This document shows, piece by piece, positions 44,319 to 53,650 of a stretch of DNA of 64,000 nt; position 1 is the first letter of the stretch, and each line of letters opens with the position of its first letter. A model generated the notes under the pieces. That model saw only the letters and a list, made by a program, of their open reading frames with translations. It ran no database searches and had not been told where the DNA came from. This DNA comes from Sphingobacterium thalpophilum (GTDB lineage Bacteria; Bacteroidota; Bacteroidia; Sphingobacteriales; Sphingobacteriaceae). Position numbers and translations under genes: made by a program. The stretch lies in the NCBI RefSeq assembly GCF_038396785.1, contig NZ_CP151087.1, forward strand, positions 1,240,001 through 1,304,000, read 5' to 3'.

Positions 44319-45185
44319 TTAGTTGCTTTTAAGCTGTCGACGATAATTTGTTGGCGATATGTGGTATTTGTCACTAAAACTCTTTGTAAATGTTGCGAGG
44401 TCGTTAAATCCACAGTTAAAGGCAATTTCGGAAACACGCTGATCGGAAACCAAAAGGAGCTCTGCCGCCTTTTCGAGCTTCTTATTTTTGATGTAGCTGG
44501 CAGGTGTATCCTGATATAATTTGGCAAACTCTCTTTTAAATGAAGAAACACTCAGATTATTCTGTTCCGCAAGCTGCTTAATGGTTAATTGGGAAAACAG
44601 ATTGGCTTCAATAATCTGTTTAAACGAATAGGTATTTGAAGAAAAAAGCTGTGATAATATCACTCGTATGACCGACGCGTTTCGCGTTTGGGACAGGAGC
44701 AATATAATTTCTTTTAATTTGAGCACCAGTATATCTTCATTGATCAATGAAGGATTTTCAAAATAGAACAGCAAGCCTTCCACATATTTCTGGATCAGGA
44801 AATCATTGTCAATTTTTTCTTTTGATTGGTTTGAAATGATATTTTCAGGTTCAAGCAGCAACGAGGGCAACTCTCTATCGTAAACTTTCTTCAAGGTATC
44901 TGGATAAAAAGTGACGATTAACAGCTGACAATCACGCGTTGGATTCACATCGTGGATTCGCTTTCCAGAATTAATACAATTCAGCAATAAGGAATAATGT
45001 TTCGCAATAGTTAGCTCTTCGTCATTTGCCTGGTATTGCATCTCCCCTTCCAGCACATAGAGGAAGCAAGCCTGTTCCGCTACTGGAAATTCAAACGTAA
45101 ATGGTGCCTTCAATGCGATTTTCTGCATCATCGGTCTTCCAAATAGCTCATATTTTTTGTAATCATTTACCATTGTACCGCTCAA
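44319..45185 (-). CDS. AraC-family transcriptional regulator
   Basis: A 288-residue regulator. Residues 20-110 form a cupin-like sensing domain (FLYVLEGEMQYQANDEELTI). The C-terminal 100 residues are the two AraC helix-turn-helix units (IKQLAEQNNLSVSSFKREF and VSEIAFNCGFNDLATFTKSF), ending PTNYRRQ. It stands 259 bp upstream of the next gene on its strand, the multi-pass membrane protein, and may regulate it. Confidence 0.9.
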   Translation of the reverse strand: MSGTMVNDYKKYELFGRPMMQKIALKAPFTFEFPVAEQACFLYVLEGEMQYQANDEELTIAKHYSLLLNCINSGKRIHDVNPTRDCQLLIVTFYPDTLKKVYDRELPSLLLEPENIISNQSKEKIDNDFLIQKYVEGLLFYFENPSLINEDILVLKLKEIILLLSQTRNASVIRVILSQLFSSNTYSFKQIIEANLFSQLTIKQLAEQNNLSVSSFKREFAKLYQDTPASYIKNKKLEKAAELLLVSDQRVSEIAFNCGFNDLATFTKSFSDKYHISPTNYRRQLKSN

Positions 45186-45317
45186 TTTCTCAAATTTAAC
45201 GATTGAGTTCCGTATACCTAAAATGACGGTTGTGCAATCGAGTCTTATTTTTTAAAATTCCGTTAAAATAGATTCTTCCAATCGATGTATTTTAAATTCG
45301 TTAAACACCTGTTAATA

Positions 45318-47199
45318 TTAGTCTAAATTTACGTCTATTTTAACACCAAGATCTTTGCTGCTTGCCTTTAAAACATGATCTACCCAAATACATAACATAG
45401 ACTGTTTTCCAGGTTTGTTTTGATCCCAGTCTTCTTTCCAGACAATGTCTATTGTTTTCCCGTGATAGGCTAAGTTTCCGAGGTAAAAATAATCCATTTT
45501 GCCAGCAGGTATCAGCGGCTGAACCTGAAAGCTGTTGTGATGGGATGCCTCAAATCCAATGAGATTCTGCTATGATTATGTCTGGATAGGTTGAATGAAA
45601 ATAATCATTCTGCCCACCAAATTGCTCACCGTCACTTGGTATATACCATTCACCGATATTTGGGTGGGCATAACCGTGAAGCCGTGTAAGCTTCATAATT
45701 TGTTCGTACAGGGTCTCTTTGTCCTGCGCAGTGATTTGATTTTTATAATTTCTTAAATAGTTGCTGTATGCTTTATAGACGACTGAGTTTTGAAAAGGCC
45801 ATCCTCTGCCGTTCCAGGCATAAGCCTGCTCATTATAATAGGGATGTTGTCTTTCGGCCGTGGTCATTCCTTTATGGTTATTGAAACCTTTTTCGGAAGT
45901 AAACATCGCCCAAGCTACCTCATACTTTTTATTATCCTCACGCGGTATCATATTGAAATACCACGGGGTGTAACCAACGGATTCCCGCACCCGCGCTTCG
46001 TAATCCCGTACACCATAGGCATTGTCTCCGGCTGTCAAGGTATAAAAAAAACCATCATCTGCATTCCAAAGTGTCCTGAGAAATTTCCGCTGTATTTCCT
46101 GGCTTCTGAATTTATAGTAATCTGCTTTCGCCTTATTCTTAATCGAAGGATGATGTTGCTCTTCCTGTCTATAGAGATTGTACAATGCGTTGGTATTCCC
46201 AAAGGAATAGCTTCCAATGGATGGGCGCACCAGATAAAAATCGGGATAGCCTTTGGTAAAGGCCAATGGAAAGTCTTTCGCCGCAGTCGTATTTGCAGCC
46301 TTGTCTGTCGTCCCCCAACCTAAATAAAGATCTCTCCATGTACTATCGGTATAAATAGCATAGGGCCCTTTACTCTCAATCAAGCCAAGCACCGCCGAAA
46401 GGCTGAATTCCATACCATCGTACAGATCCAGAATTTTGTACATGCCGTCGGTCTTCGCATCGGGATTTTTCACAGTGAATAGGCTATCCAAAAGGTGCTG
46501 GTGGGTCTCCATCGCTGGAAGCATCTTTTGTGTCCAGGCCTGATCGGGATGAATTTTTAAAAATGATTCAATGCCATCGACCATCCAGCTGGAAAAATGA
46601 ACACTTTCGGGTCGGCTCAAATGGGTTAAGAAATTACCGTTTTCACGTTGATTTATTTTGGAAGCTGATCCAAGCATAAAATATTCGGCATAAGATCTAA
46701 GGTATTTTGGATCACGAAGCCAACGTACATCGTAAAACTGATGCGCTGTTGGGCAGGTAATCGCTCCACTCAGGGATCCCCAGGCGGGATACCCGAAAAA
46801 TTCCGTTATAACCCAATATTTCTTTGAATCATGTGGATCATAATAATCCCGAAGATGCTTGCTGATCATCCACCAACGATAATTATACACGCGACTTAGG
46901 GTATCGTTGGAACTCTCAAAATACGGAATGTTATTGACCAAAAAGTCTTTGTTGTTGGATTCGTCAAAAGCTCCGTCCGATTTTGGCCGGTGCTCGAAAG
47001 CATTGAACTCCTTTATATTATCTGTTAGATTATTTTTCGCCACTTCCTTTAAACGATCAAGTTCAAGCTGATATATCGACTCCTGCTTCCCAGAAAATCC
47101 CCGGTTACTCGAACAGGAAAAAAGAGCACCTAGAACCAAAAAGGCTGTGCTGCTTAAAACAATAGAATTTAAAAAAACGGAACGATGTTGTCTTTTCAT
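45318..47199 (-). pseudogene. Lipoprotein (alpha/alpha)6-barrel glycosidase (MGH1/GH63-like), frameshifted near its end
   Basis: A surface lipoprotein (lipobox Cys29 in LGALFSCSS) with an (alpha/alpha)6-barrel glycosidase domain of the MGH1/GH63-like type: WMVDGIESFLKIHPDQAW, LDLYDGMEFSLSAVLGL, RTLWNADDGFFYTL, and a C-terminal YAWNGRGWPFQNSVVYKAYS helix. The main frame stops at 45550 just after DIIIAESHWI. One frame over, the text continues as LIGFEASHHNSFQVQPLIPA, then MDYFYLGNLAYHGKTIDIVW, down to a stop at 45318-45320. This tail matches the C-terminal beta-sandwich normally attached to such enzymes. One extra base near 45564-45567 explains the break. The substrate is unknown; removal of the tail may impair folding. 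Confidence 0.82.
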
Positions 47200-47641
47200 A
47201 CGGTTGTATGGAATAGAACTGGAACAAAGACCTAATCAACAGAATTTTTATGACAATTAAGCATGGTGGAACAAATCGACGTAAAATTGATACAATGTAT
47301 CATATTGCAACAACCGTATTTATATAAAACTCAAATATTCCCATTTTCACATAAAAAAGTATCTTTTTCATATTCTTTCTACTGCTGTTCTAAGCTACAT
47401 TTGTTCCATAAGTAAACTTGACTCAAGAGAAGTAATTGCCGAAATGAATGGAGATGCCTATCTCATCATTTTAAATTTCTGAATTGATTCGATAAGAATA
47501 CTGTAAAAAGAATCCTACAATACTACACTGAAAAACATTTTGTGGAACGATGCTGTCGTTCCACATTTTTAATTTATTAAACCGGTCTTTACCCCACCTT
47601 CTACGGCAGCCACTTTAGCTTGCTCGCCGGCTTTTTCATGC
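47200..47641. other. Intergenic region upstream of the barrel glycosidase
   Basis: These 442 bases have no clear gene. They contain a small dyad, TGATAC-AAT-GTATCA (47288-47302), 89 bp upstream of the glycosidase start, that could bind a regulator, and the hairpin at 47541-47565. A possible out-of-frame extension of the GH43 gene lies at 47569-47650. Confidence 0.5.
47541..47570. terminator. Hairpin downstream of the GH43 gene
   Basis: TGTGGAACGA (47541-47550) pairs perfectly with TCGTTCCACA (47556-47565), loop TGCTG. TTTTT follows on the plus strand and AAAATGTTTTT on the minus strand. It probably ends the leftward GH43 transcript. Confidence 0.7.
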
Positions 47642-49582
47642 TTAGTCTCCGGTAGTTCCTTCCGTTGTCATTTTAATTTTATGGATTGTACCATCTGGAC
47701 GGTAATTTAGGGTGTCTATGCATATCGAACGGCTAAAACTGCCTCCATCTGGATTAATTCCCCCATTATGATAAATGAAATACCATTGGTTTTTAAAAGG
47801 GACAATTGCTTGATGGTTCGTATTGCTGTTGCCTGCTATTTCATTCAGAATTCCTTTATAGACATAGGGGCCTTCGATCTTATCGGCCATGGCATAAGCG
47901 ATCTTCTCCGGAAATTCCGTGGCATAACTCAAATAGTATTTTCCATTGCGCTTGTGAACCCATGGTGCTTCCGTAAAAGCTAGTCCTTCAAAATTCACCT
48001 GTTTTATTTCGCCATCAATCTCAACCATATTTTCTTTGAGCTTTGCATAGTAACACTCGCGGTTGCCCCAGAAAATCCAGGCTTGACCATCATCATCAAT
48101 AAAAACAGCTGGATCGATACAGGCCCAGGAATGGGAAGAAGCAAAACAGTCCTTGTTGGTCAATAAGGGTTTTCCCAATGCATCGCTAAAGGGACCTTCG
48201 GGTCTGTCTGCGACAGCAACCCCTATTCCGGACCAATTGGAACTGATGTACCAGTAATATTTTCCATTACGTTCGGTAACATGTCCCGCAAATGCATCGC
48301 CGCTTTTTGCCCAGGTAAAATCACTTATGCGCAAAGACACGGGATATTCCGTCCAATTTTTTAAATCCGTTGTAGAATAAACGATCCAGTCTTTCATCTT
48401 ATAGCCTTTCTGACCTCCTGCAAAGTCATGACCTGCATACAACCAAAGTGTATCCCCCTTAACTAATGCTGCCGGATCGGCCGTAAAATGATGCTTAATA
48501 ATCGGATTTCCCTTTGCGGTAAAATGATACCGGTCATCCGCAGCCACAGGAGCTAGCAATTCACCAGGTACACCGCCCCATTTATTGTTCAGAAGACGAG
48601 ACTCTTCCTTGCTGATTGAAATCACACTTCCATGTCGCGGATTAAAATTCTTATGAAAAGGTTCAGGTTTTGAAGAGAAATTAAAGAGATCATCTGTGCG
48701 CTGAAATTCGTATCTTCCATTCGCATACAAATCGTACATCAAGATATAATCGTTTGTTCCATTCAACTTAAAAAGGCTAGATCCTTCGACAACAACAGAC
48801 GTGTCTGCGTAGGCATCGAGATACCGGAAGTCTTCTCTCCATGGTCCTTTTAAGGATTTACTTGTCGCCTGCTGAATTCCATTTTTTACTTCTTTTCCGG
48901 CAGCATCTTTTGTATTACCCTTAAAGAAAAAATGATATAGCCCATCTTTATAGACAATGTCGCCATCAATACCGCCAAATTTTGGACTGAACAATAAAGT
49001 AGGTTCCTTTTCAAAGCCACTAAAATCTTTATTCGCATAGGCCGCATAAAAATCAAGTTTATCATTCTCATGCGATTTCACCGTAAAATACACCAGGTAT
49101 TTTTTTTCAGCCCGATCGTAGATCGTCTGTGGTGCCCATACCCATTTTACGTTCTTAAATTTTTTAGGGTATAACTTTGCCAGGTCAACAGTATTGTGTT
49201 TCCAGTCCGTCAGATTATCAGATCGCATCAAAATAATACCCGGATTACTTCCCCACCCATTCTTTACCGTAAACATATCAGTTGCGACCATATAAAATGA
49301 CTTTTTGTCCTCTCCCCTAAGGATGTGCGGATCACGAATCCCTCCCGTTTGGGATATATCCGCCGATGACAAAATAGGTTTATTGTTATTTAATGCAACC
49401 CAGTTTTGCGCATCCTGACTGACTGCAAATCGCAATTGCTCTTGTGTATTTTTATCCCCCGAACCTTCAAAATATGCAAAAAGATAACCCGCCGCCTTAT
49501 CTGCATTGTATATTTTTTGCGCTATGACATTGGTAAAACTCATTAATGCAATACTCAATACCCCTATTTGTTTTAGTTTCAT
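47642..49582 (-). CDS. Exported tandem GH43 glycosidase
   Basis: A 646-residue exported enzyme (signal peptide 1-21, ending VIAQ) with two complete five-bladed GH43 propellers. The first (about 22-335) shows GIRDPHIL, WVWAPQTIYD, GGIDGDIVYKDG and VEGSSLF; the second (about 350-640) shows HHFTADPAALVKGDTLWLYA, CIDPAVFIDDDG, FTEAPWVHKRNG and NHQAIVPF. The catalytic Asp base, helper Asp and Glu acid can be placed in both halves. GH43 enzymes release arabinose or xylose from plant polysaccharides, so the enzyme may cut two linkages in one substrate. It is next to the barrel glycosidase on the same strand, suggesting a small polysaccharide-use cluster without its own SusCD pair. Confidence 0.88.
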   Translation of the reverse strand: MKLKQIGVLSIALMSFTNVIAQKIYNADKAAGYLFAYFEGSGDKNTQEQLRFAVSQDAQNWVALNNNKPILSSADISQTGGIRDPHILRGEDKKSFYMVATDMFTVKNGWGSNPGIILMRSDNLTDWKHNTVDLAKLYPKKFKNVKWVWAPQTIYDRAEKKYLVYFTVKSHENDKLDFYAAYANKDFSGFEKEPTLLFSPKFGGIDGDIVYKDGLYHFFFKGNTKDAAGKEVKNGIQQATSKSLKGPWREDFRYLDAYADTSVVVEGSSLFKLNGTNDYILMYDLYANGRYEFQRTDDLFNFSSKPEPFHKNFNPRHGSVISISKEESRLLNNKWGGVPGELLAPVAADDRYHFTAKGNPIIKHHFTADPAALVKGDTLWLYAGHDFAGGQKGYKMKDWIVYSTTDLKNWTEYPVSLRISDFTWAKSGDAFAGHVTERNGKYYWYISSNWSGIGVAVADRPEGPFSDALGKPLLTNKDCFASSHSWACIDPAVFIDDDGQAWIFWGNRECYYAKLKENMVEIDGEIKQVNFEGLAFTEAPWVHKRNGKYYLSYATEFPEKIAYAMADKIEGPYVYKGILNEIAGNSNTNHQAIVPFKNQWYFIYHNGGINPDGGSFSRSICIDTLNYRPDGTIHKIKMTTEGTTGD

Positions 49583-49834
49583 GTTTGATCAATTTTTAGG
49601 TTTTTCTAAATGCTCATTTGCCGGGTAAACCTTCTTTATTACACCTTAACAATGGATTATTTAATGCACAAATTCCAAATTATCTTGATCGAAGGGATAT
49701 TCAACACAAATTTAAATTTGCTCAAAAACACTTTTCCACGAAGCTGTAGAAGAATACGATACGAGGTTTACTTTTATTAATGTCAAATATACATTTATTA
49801 TTTAAATAGTCGATATTTTTATGGTAAGTACCGT

Positions 49835-50260
49835 TTAAAACGGGACATTTTCCAGGGGTAAAAGTCTTGAATCCAAGATTGCTGCAGTACGATGCCCTAT
49901 AATCTTCATATACGCTGGATTTTGTTCAAATGAAAAAAAATCGGACACACTTCGCTGTTTGATCAGCAGACAAATATCCCACTGCTCCTGATCGGGGCCT
50001 ATCAGAAACTGGTCACCATGCCCAACAAAAAGTAGCTCACCGCCGCTTTCTTCCACAAAAGGTTTGGCTAGCTTTATATAATTCATGAAAGCATCGTATC
50101 CCGAAATTTCTTTGATTGGCGCAATCTCCGGAAAATTAGTATAGTCCGCGATTTTCCTCAACTGAATTAAATTGAGATTGACAATGGGGCCTTGGATATT
50201 TTTCAATGCCAGATTCCTTCCGGCTTCATAACTCGGATACAAATACGTCTTTCTTGCCAT
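49835..50260 (-). CDS. DUF1330-like dimeric alpha/beta-barrel protein
   Basis: A protein of 141 residues from the ATG at 50260 (MARKTYLYPS). That ATG lies two bases after the stop of the upstream gene, a typical coupled start. A ferredoxin-like alpha/beta-barrel is suggested by GPIVNLNLIQLRKIADY, YDAFMNYIKLAKPFVEESGGELLFVGHGD and WDICLLIKQRSVSDFFSF, matching DUF1330 proteins. The function is unknown. It is the last gene of a MarR-led operon. Confidence 0.8.
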   Translation of the reverse strand: MARKTYLYPSYEAGRNLALKNIQGPIVNLNLIQLRKIADYTNFPEIAPIKEISGYDAFMNYIKLAKPFVEESGGELLFVGHGDQFLIGPDQEQWDICLLIKQRSVSDFFSFEQNPAYMKIIGHRTAAILDSRLLPLENVPF

Positions 50261-50261
50261 A

Positions 50262-50606
50262 TCAATAGATACTTGTTGTTTCACTCACTTTACTCTTCAA
50301 CTCAGTTGCAGCATGATGTACGACTCTTTTATAATCAATGATTTTGTCGTTTTCAAATGGAATAATAACTGCATTTTCAAACAGGAAATTTCCCTCGCCC
50401 AATTGGTTCCAATCCGCCTGTAAGTTTTTATTGTCAAATTGCCCCATGTTTAACATAAATCTGATTCTGTTGGAAAGAGCCGTTAAATTCAGGCTATCTG
50501 CGATATATGTTTTATTTTCGGCCCTATTGTAAATTGTTAACACTCCCATCAATGGTTTACTGTCCAAGAATTCGGCTTTCAATTGCTTTTTATCTATTTT
50601 GTTCAT
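50262..50606 (-). CDS. Degenerate GIY-YIG nuclease-like protein
   Basis: A 114-residue protein. LMGVLTIYNRAENKTYIADS corresponds to the GIY...YIG region of small GIY-YIG-like proteins, but here the motifs read GVL and YIA, and the later IRFMLNMGQFDNKNLQADWN helix keeps the usual pattern. The catalytic residues are not all present, so a nuclease role is doubtful; such shortened proteins are widespread and uncharacterised. It is the second gene of the operon, 17 bp after the MarR gene. Confidence 0.75.
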   Translation of the reverse strand: MNKIDKKQLKAEFLDSKPLMGVLTIYNRAENKTYIADSLNLTALSNRIRFMLNMGQFDNKNLQADWNQLGEGNFLFENAVIIPFENDKIIDYKRVVHHAATELKSKVSETTSIY

Positions 50607-50623
50607 GTGTTTTTAAATTAAAA

Positions 50624-51040
50624 TTATAAATCTCCGCCCAATGACTTCAATTGCGCAGCAAAAATAAGGAGATCTGTTACGGCCATTCCGTCCAATAGCT
50701 TATTGGCGATGTGCTCAGCTGTAACAGTCGCCTCCTTTAAAATTCGATCACCAGCCGCCGTAAGCTTCACATAACTGACCCGGGCATCTCTATCATTGTG
50801 CTCTTTTACAACAAGCCCCATCTTTTCCATGGGGGAAATAATCCGTGTAATTCCTGAGGCTGTTAAACCGGTACTTTCAGCCAGATCAATTCGCCGTAGC
50901 CGGTTACCGGGAACCTGGCTTAAAATATGTAGGATCATAAAGTCTGTCAGACTTAGTCCATGCAAGCTCAACCCATCAAACTTTTTGGTGATGACAGATT
51001 GAACTTTTACAATGTTCAGAATCGTATTAATCGCGTTCAT
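50624..51040 (-). CDS. MarR-family transcriptional regulator
   Basis: A 138-residue winged-helix regulator. The DNA-binding part (about residues 30-95) contains LSLTDFMILHILSQVPGNRLRRIDLAESTGLTASGITRIISPME, quoted here in short as ESTGLTASGITRII, and the wing residues DRDARVSYVKLT. Such proteins respond to small phenolic or oxidising compounds. It is the first gene of the operon with the GIY-YIG-like and DUF1330 genes, and the perfect 40-bp dyad at 51058-51097 just upstream is its probable operator, implying autoregulation. Confidence 0.92.
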   Translation of the reverse strand: MNAINTILNIVKVQSVITKKFDGLSLHGLSLTDFMILHILSQVPGNRLRRIDLAESTGLTASGITRIISPMEKMGLVVKEHNDRDARVSYVKLTAAGDRILKEATVTAEHIANKLLDGMAVTDLLIFAAQLKSLGGDL

Positions 51041-51057
51041 AGTATTATTGTTCTTGT

Positions 51058-51097
51058 TATTTGCATAATACTTGACAACTCAAGTATTATGCAAATA
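51058..51097. promoter_or_regulatory. 40-bp perfect inverted repeat, likely MarR operator
   Basis: Two exactly complementary 18-base arms, TATTTGCATAATACTTGA (51058-51075) and its reverse complement (51080-51097), flank the four bases CAAC. It begins 17 bp before the MarR start. No mismatch is present, which is rare at this length. Confidence 0.85.
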
Positions 51098-51208
51098 TAA
51101 TAGTTTTATTTAAATGGCCGAATAGAATAAAAGATTCTTCCAACAGCGCGGTTACACGACAGCGCAATAAATCTATTTACCTTACGAGAGAAGTGGGTTG
51201 GTATAAAA

Positions 51209-51224
51209 CTACACTTAGGTGTAG
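51209..51224. promoter_or_regulatory. Short dyad near the DUF3667 promoter
   Basis: CTACAC and GTGTAG flank TTAG, just ahead of the promoter at 51247-51254. Confidence 0.35.
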
Positions 51225-51246
51225 CCTTGATTGACATAATCTATAA

Positions 51247-51254
51247 TATTTTTG
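51247..51254 (+). promoter_or_regulatory. -7 promoter element for the DUF3667 gene
   Basis: TATTTTTG matches TAnnTTTG exactly, with a TTG 17 bases upstream. The transcript leader would be about 100 bases. Confidence 0.5.
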
Positions 51255-51359
51255 GACAAATTCTAATCGATAGGAGGCTAAAGCCAAAGATTTTCAGAAT
51301 ATGGAAAGGAAAGAATCCTCAAATATTAACAAATTTATTACCTATAACATAGTATAAAC

Positions 51360-52082
51360 ATGACAAATTGCAAAAACTGTGGGACAGATATAACGCTGAA
51401 TTTCTGTCCGAAATGCGGACAGCCAGCGGTCCTTAAAAGAATTGATGCGCATTATATCGTCCACGAGATTGAACATGTCCTTCATTTCGAGCGCGGCATC
51501 TTGTACACGATTCGTGAACTCATTACCACACCCGGAAAAAATGTAAAAAAATATATTGCCGAGAACAGGAGTCGCCTGGTAAAACCCATTATTTTTATCA
51601 TTATCACCTCGCTGATATACTCTGTAGTAAGCCATTTTTTTCATGTAAACGACAAATATGTGAGCTATTACGAATCCCAACATTCTACTACGGGTTCGAT
51701 ATACCTCTGGATCCAGGATCACTATGGTTACGCCAATATCATGATAGGATTGTTTATCGCTTTTTGGGCGAAACTATTTTTTAATAAATACGGTTTTAAT
51801 TTTTTTGAAATTGTCATCCTGCTGTGTTTTATTTTGGGAATCACGATGTTGATCTATACTATTTTTGCATTAGTTGAAGGTGTAACACATACAGGTGTTA
51901 TGGTACAGGCTAGCATCGTCGCTATGGTATATAGCGTTTGGGCTATTGGACAATTTTTCGACCCCTACAAAATACCCAGTTATTTAAAAGCGCTCGCTGT
52001 TTATATTTTAGGTTATCTGTCATTTACTGTTGTCGTCGTTATTATTGGTCTATCGATAGACTTAATTTTAATGAAAAGATAG
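51360..52082 (+). CDS. DUF3667 membrane protein with zinc ribbon
   Basis: A 240-residue protein. Residues 4-21 form a zinc ribbon (CKNCGTDITLNFCPKCG). Then come the family-specific LHFERGILYTIRELITTPGKN and VKKYIAENRSRLVKPIIFII segments and four or five membrane helices. DUF3667 proteins are common in Bacteroidota and have no known function. A hairpin or promoter-like site lies about 100 bp upstream. It stands alone. Confidence 0.88.
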   Translation: MTNCKNCGTDITLNFCPKCGQPAVLKRIDAHYIVHEIEHVLHFERGILYTIRELITTPGKNVKKYIAENRSRLVKPIIFIIITSLIYSVVSHFFHVNDKYVSYYESQHSTTGSIYLWIQDHYGYANIMIGLFIAFWAKLFFNKYGFNFFEIVILLCFILGITMLIYTIFALVEGVTHTGVMVQASIVAMVYSVWAIGQFFDPYKIPSYLKALAVYILGYLSFTVVVVIIGLSIDLILMKR

Positions 52083-52177
52083 GTTATCCTCCTTTTTCCG
52101 TCCTTGTGAAACCTTTTAAAATAACATGATGGGTAAGTTTGCGCTGTAAACTTACCCATCCTATTACTCGTTGCCTG

Positions 52178-53644
52178 TTACAGATTATTTCTCAGATATC
52201 CCTGAAAATTATCTTGAAACTGAAGGCCGGACCCCAGTCTATATTTACTTAATTTATTGTTGAGGGTAAGTCCCCATAAAACGAATTCAGTCAGAAAATG
52301 GAGATCTTCGGGTTTAGTTTCCGGTTGGTATTGCTGAATTAAAGCATGGATAGGCTTCACTTGATCCAAAACCTGCCCGTACGCCAAATCGTTGAGTTCA
52401 TCAGATAATTCGATTCCTTCTGACTCCGAAAACCAACGAACAATATCATCGTAGGGATAACGCTCGTTTTCTCTTTCCAGTTTCTCAATTTTTGGGAATA
52501 AAATCGGGAAAAGGCTTTTAATCGCGTTTTCTATCAGCTGCACTGCAACGACACCCGCTCCTTCTTGCTCGCCTTCATAAACGAGCTCAACTTTGCCGGT
52601 TATCGCAGGCACAATACCCATAAAATCACTCAGCCGTACTGCAGTTGCTTGTTCCCCACTTCGGAGCATGCGTAATTCAGCGGTACTTAATAAGTTTTGA
52701 AATGCTGTAATGCTCATACGCGCACTCACGCCGCTCTTTTCATCAACATATTCACTATTTCGTGCTTCAAAGCTTATCTGCTCAATCAATTCCCTAGCCA
52801 GCTCCGGGACATATATCTGCTCCTTCTGGGCCGCTTCCAAGTTCGCCTCCTGCGCAGTAATTGCCTTTGCTATCTCAACCGATGCGGGGTAATGTGTAAG
52901 TATCTGCGATCCAATGCGATCTTTCAGCGGCGTCACAATACTTCCTCTATTGGTATAATCCTCCGGATTCGCTGTGAATATAAATTGTACATCTAACGGC
53001 AAGCGTAACTTAAAACCGCGGATCTGAATATCTCCCTCCTGTAATATATTGAAGAGGGCTACCTGGATTCTAGCTTGAAGATCAGGTAGCTCATTAATGA
53101 CAAATATAGAACGGTTTGCCCGAGGAATCATACCAAAATGAATCACCCGATCGTCTGCATAGCTCAGTTTTAAATTTGCGGCTTTGATGGGATCTACATC
53201 ACCGATCAAATCAGCTACTGTCACATCAGGCGTAGCCAGTTTCTCCGCAAAACGATCACCTCTACCAAGCCAGCTTATCGGTGTATCGTCGCCTTTCTCC
53301 TTCAGCAACTCTATCGCATAACGCGATATGGGGTTAAACGGATCATCATTAATCTCTGAACCTTGAACCACAGGCACATATTCATCCAATAAGTTGACCA
53401 TGAGCCTAGCGAGACGTGTTTTCGCCTGACCGCGAAGGCCCAAGAAATTAATGTTGTGTTTGGAAAGTATTGCTCTTTCAAGTTCTGGAATTACGGTATC
53501 TTCATAACCATGTACCCCATTGAACACGGTTTCACCCGTCTTTATTTTTGTAATCAGATTCTGACGCAATTCTTCTTTTATTGTTTTAGGTTTATAACCC
53601 GAAGTTTTTAATGCACCAAATGTTGTAATCTTCGTGTAATCCAT
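52178..53644 (-). CDS. MoxR/magnesium-chelatase-type AAA+ ATPase
   Basis: A 488-residue AAA+ ATPase. Walker A is LGLRGQAKT (residues 68-76) and Walker B is FVINELPDL (181-189), with Asn-Glu instead of Asp-Glu. The sensor region FIFTANPEDYTNRG and the arginine finger region LKDRIGSQI follow. Its closest known relatives are ChlI/BchI-like and MoxR proteins. They work with a VWA-domain partner to insert cofactors or remodel protein complexes. That partner is the next gene upstream, 6 bp away, so the two form one operon. Confidence 0.9.
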   Translation of the reverse strand: MDYTKITTFGALKTSGYKPKTIKEELRQNLITKIKTGETVFNGVHGYEDTVIPELERAILSKHNINFLGLRGQAKTRLARLMVNLLDEYVPVVQGSEINDDPFNPISRYAIELLKEKGDDTPISWLGRGDRFAEKLATPDVTVADLIGDVDPIKAANLKLSYADDRVIHFGMIPRANRSIFVINELPDLQARIQVALFNILQEGDIQIRGFKLRLPLDVQFIFTANPEDYTNRGSIVTPLKDRIGSQILTHYPASVEIAKAITAQEANLEAAQKEQIYVPELARELIEQISFEARNSEYVDEKSGVSARMSITAFQNLLSTAELRMLRSGEQATAVRLSDFMGIVPAITGKVELVYEGEQEGAGVVAVQLIENAIKSLFPILFPKIEKLERENERYPYDDIVRWFSESEGIELSDELNDLAYGQVLDQVKPIHALIQQYQPETKPEDLHFLTEFVLWGLTLNNKLSKYRLGSGLQFQDNFQGYLRNNL

Positions 53645-53650
53645 ATATTC

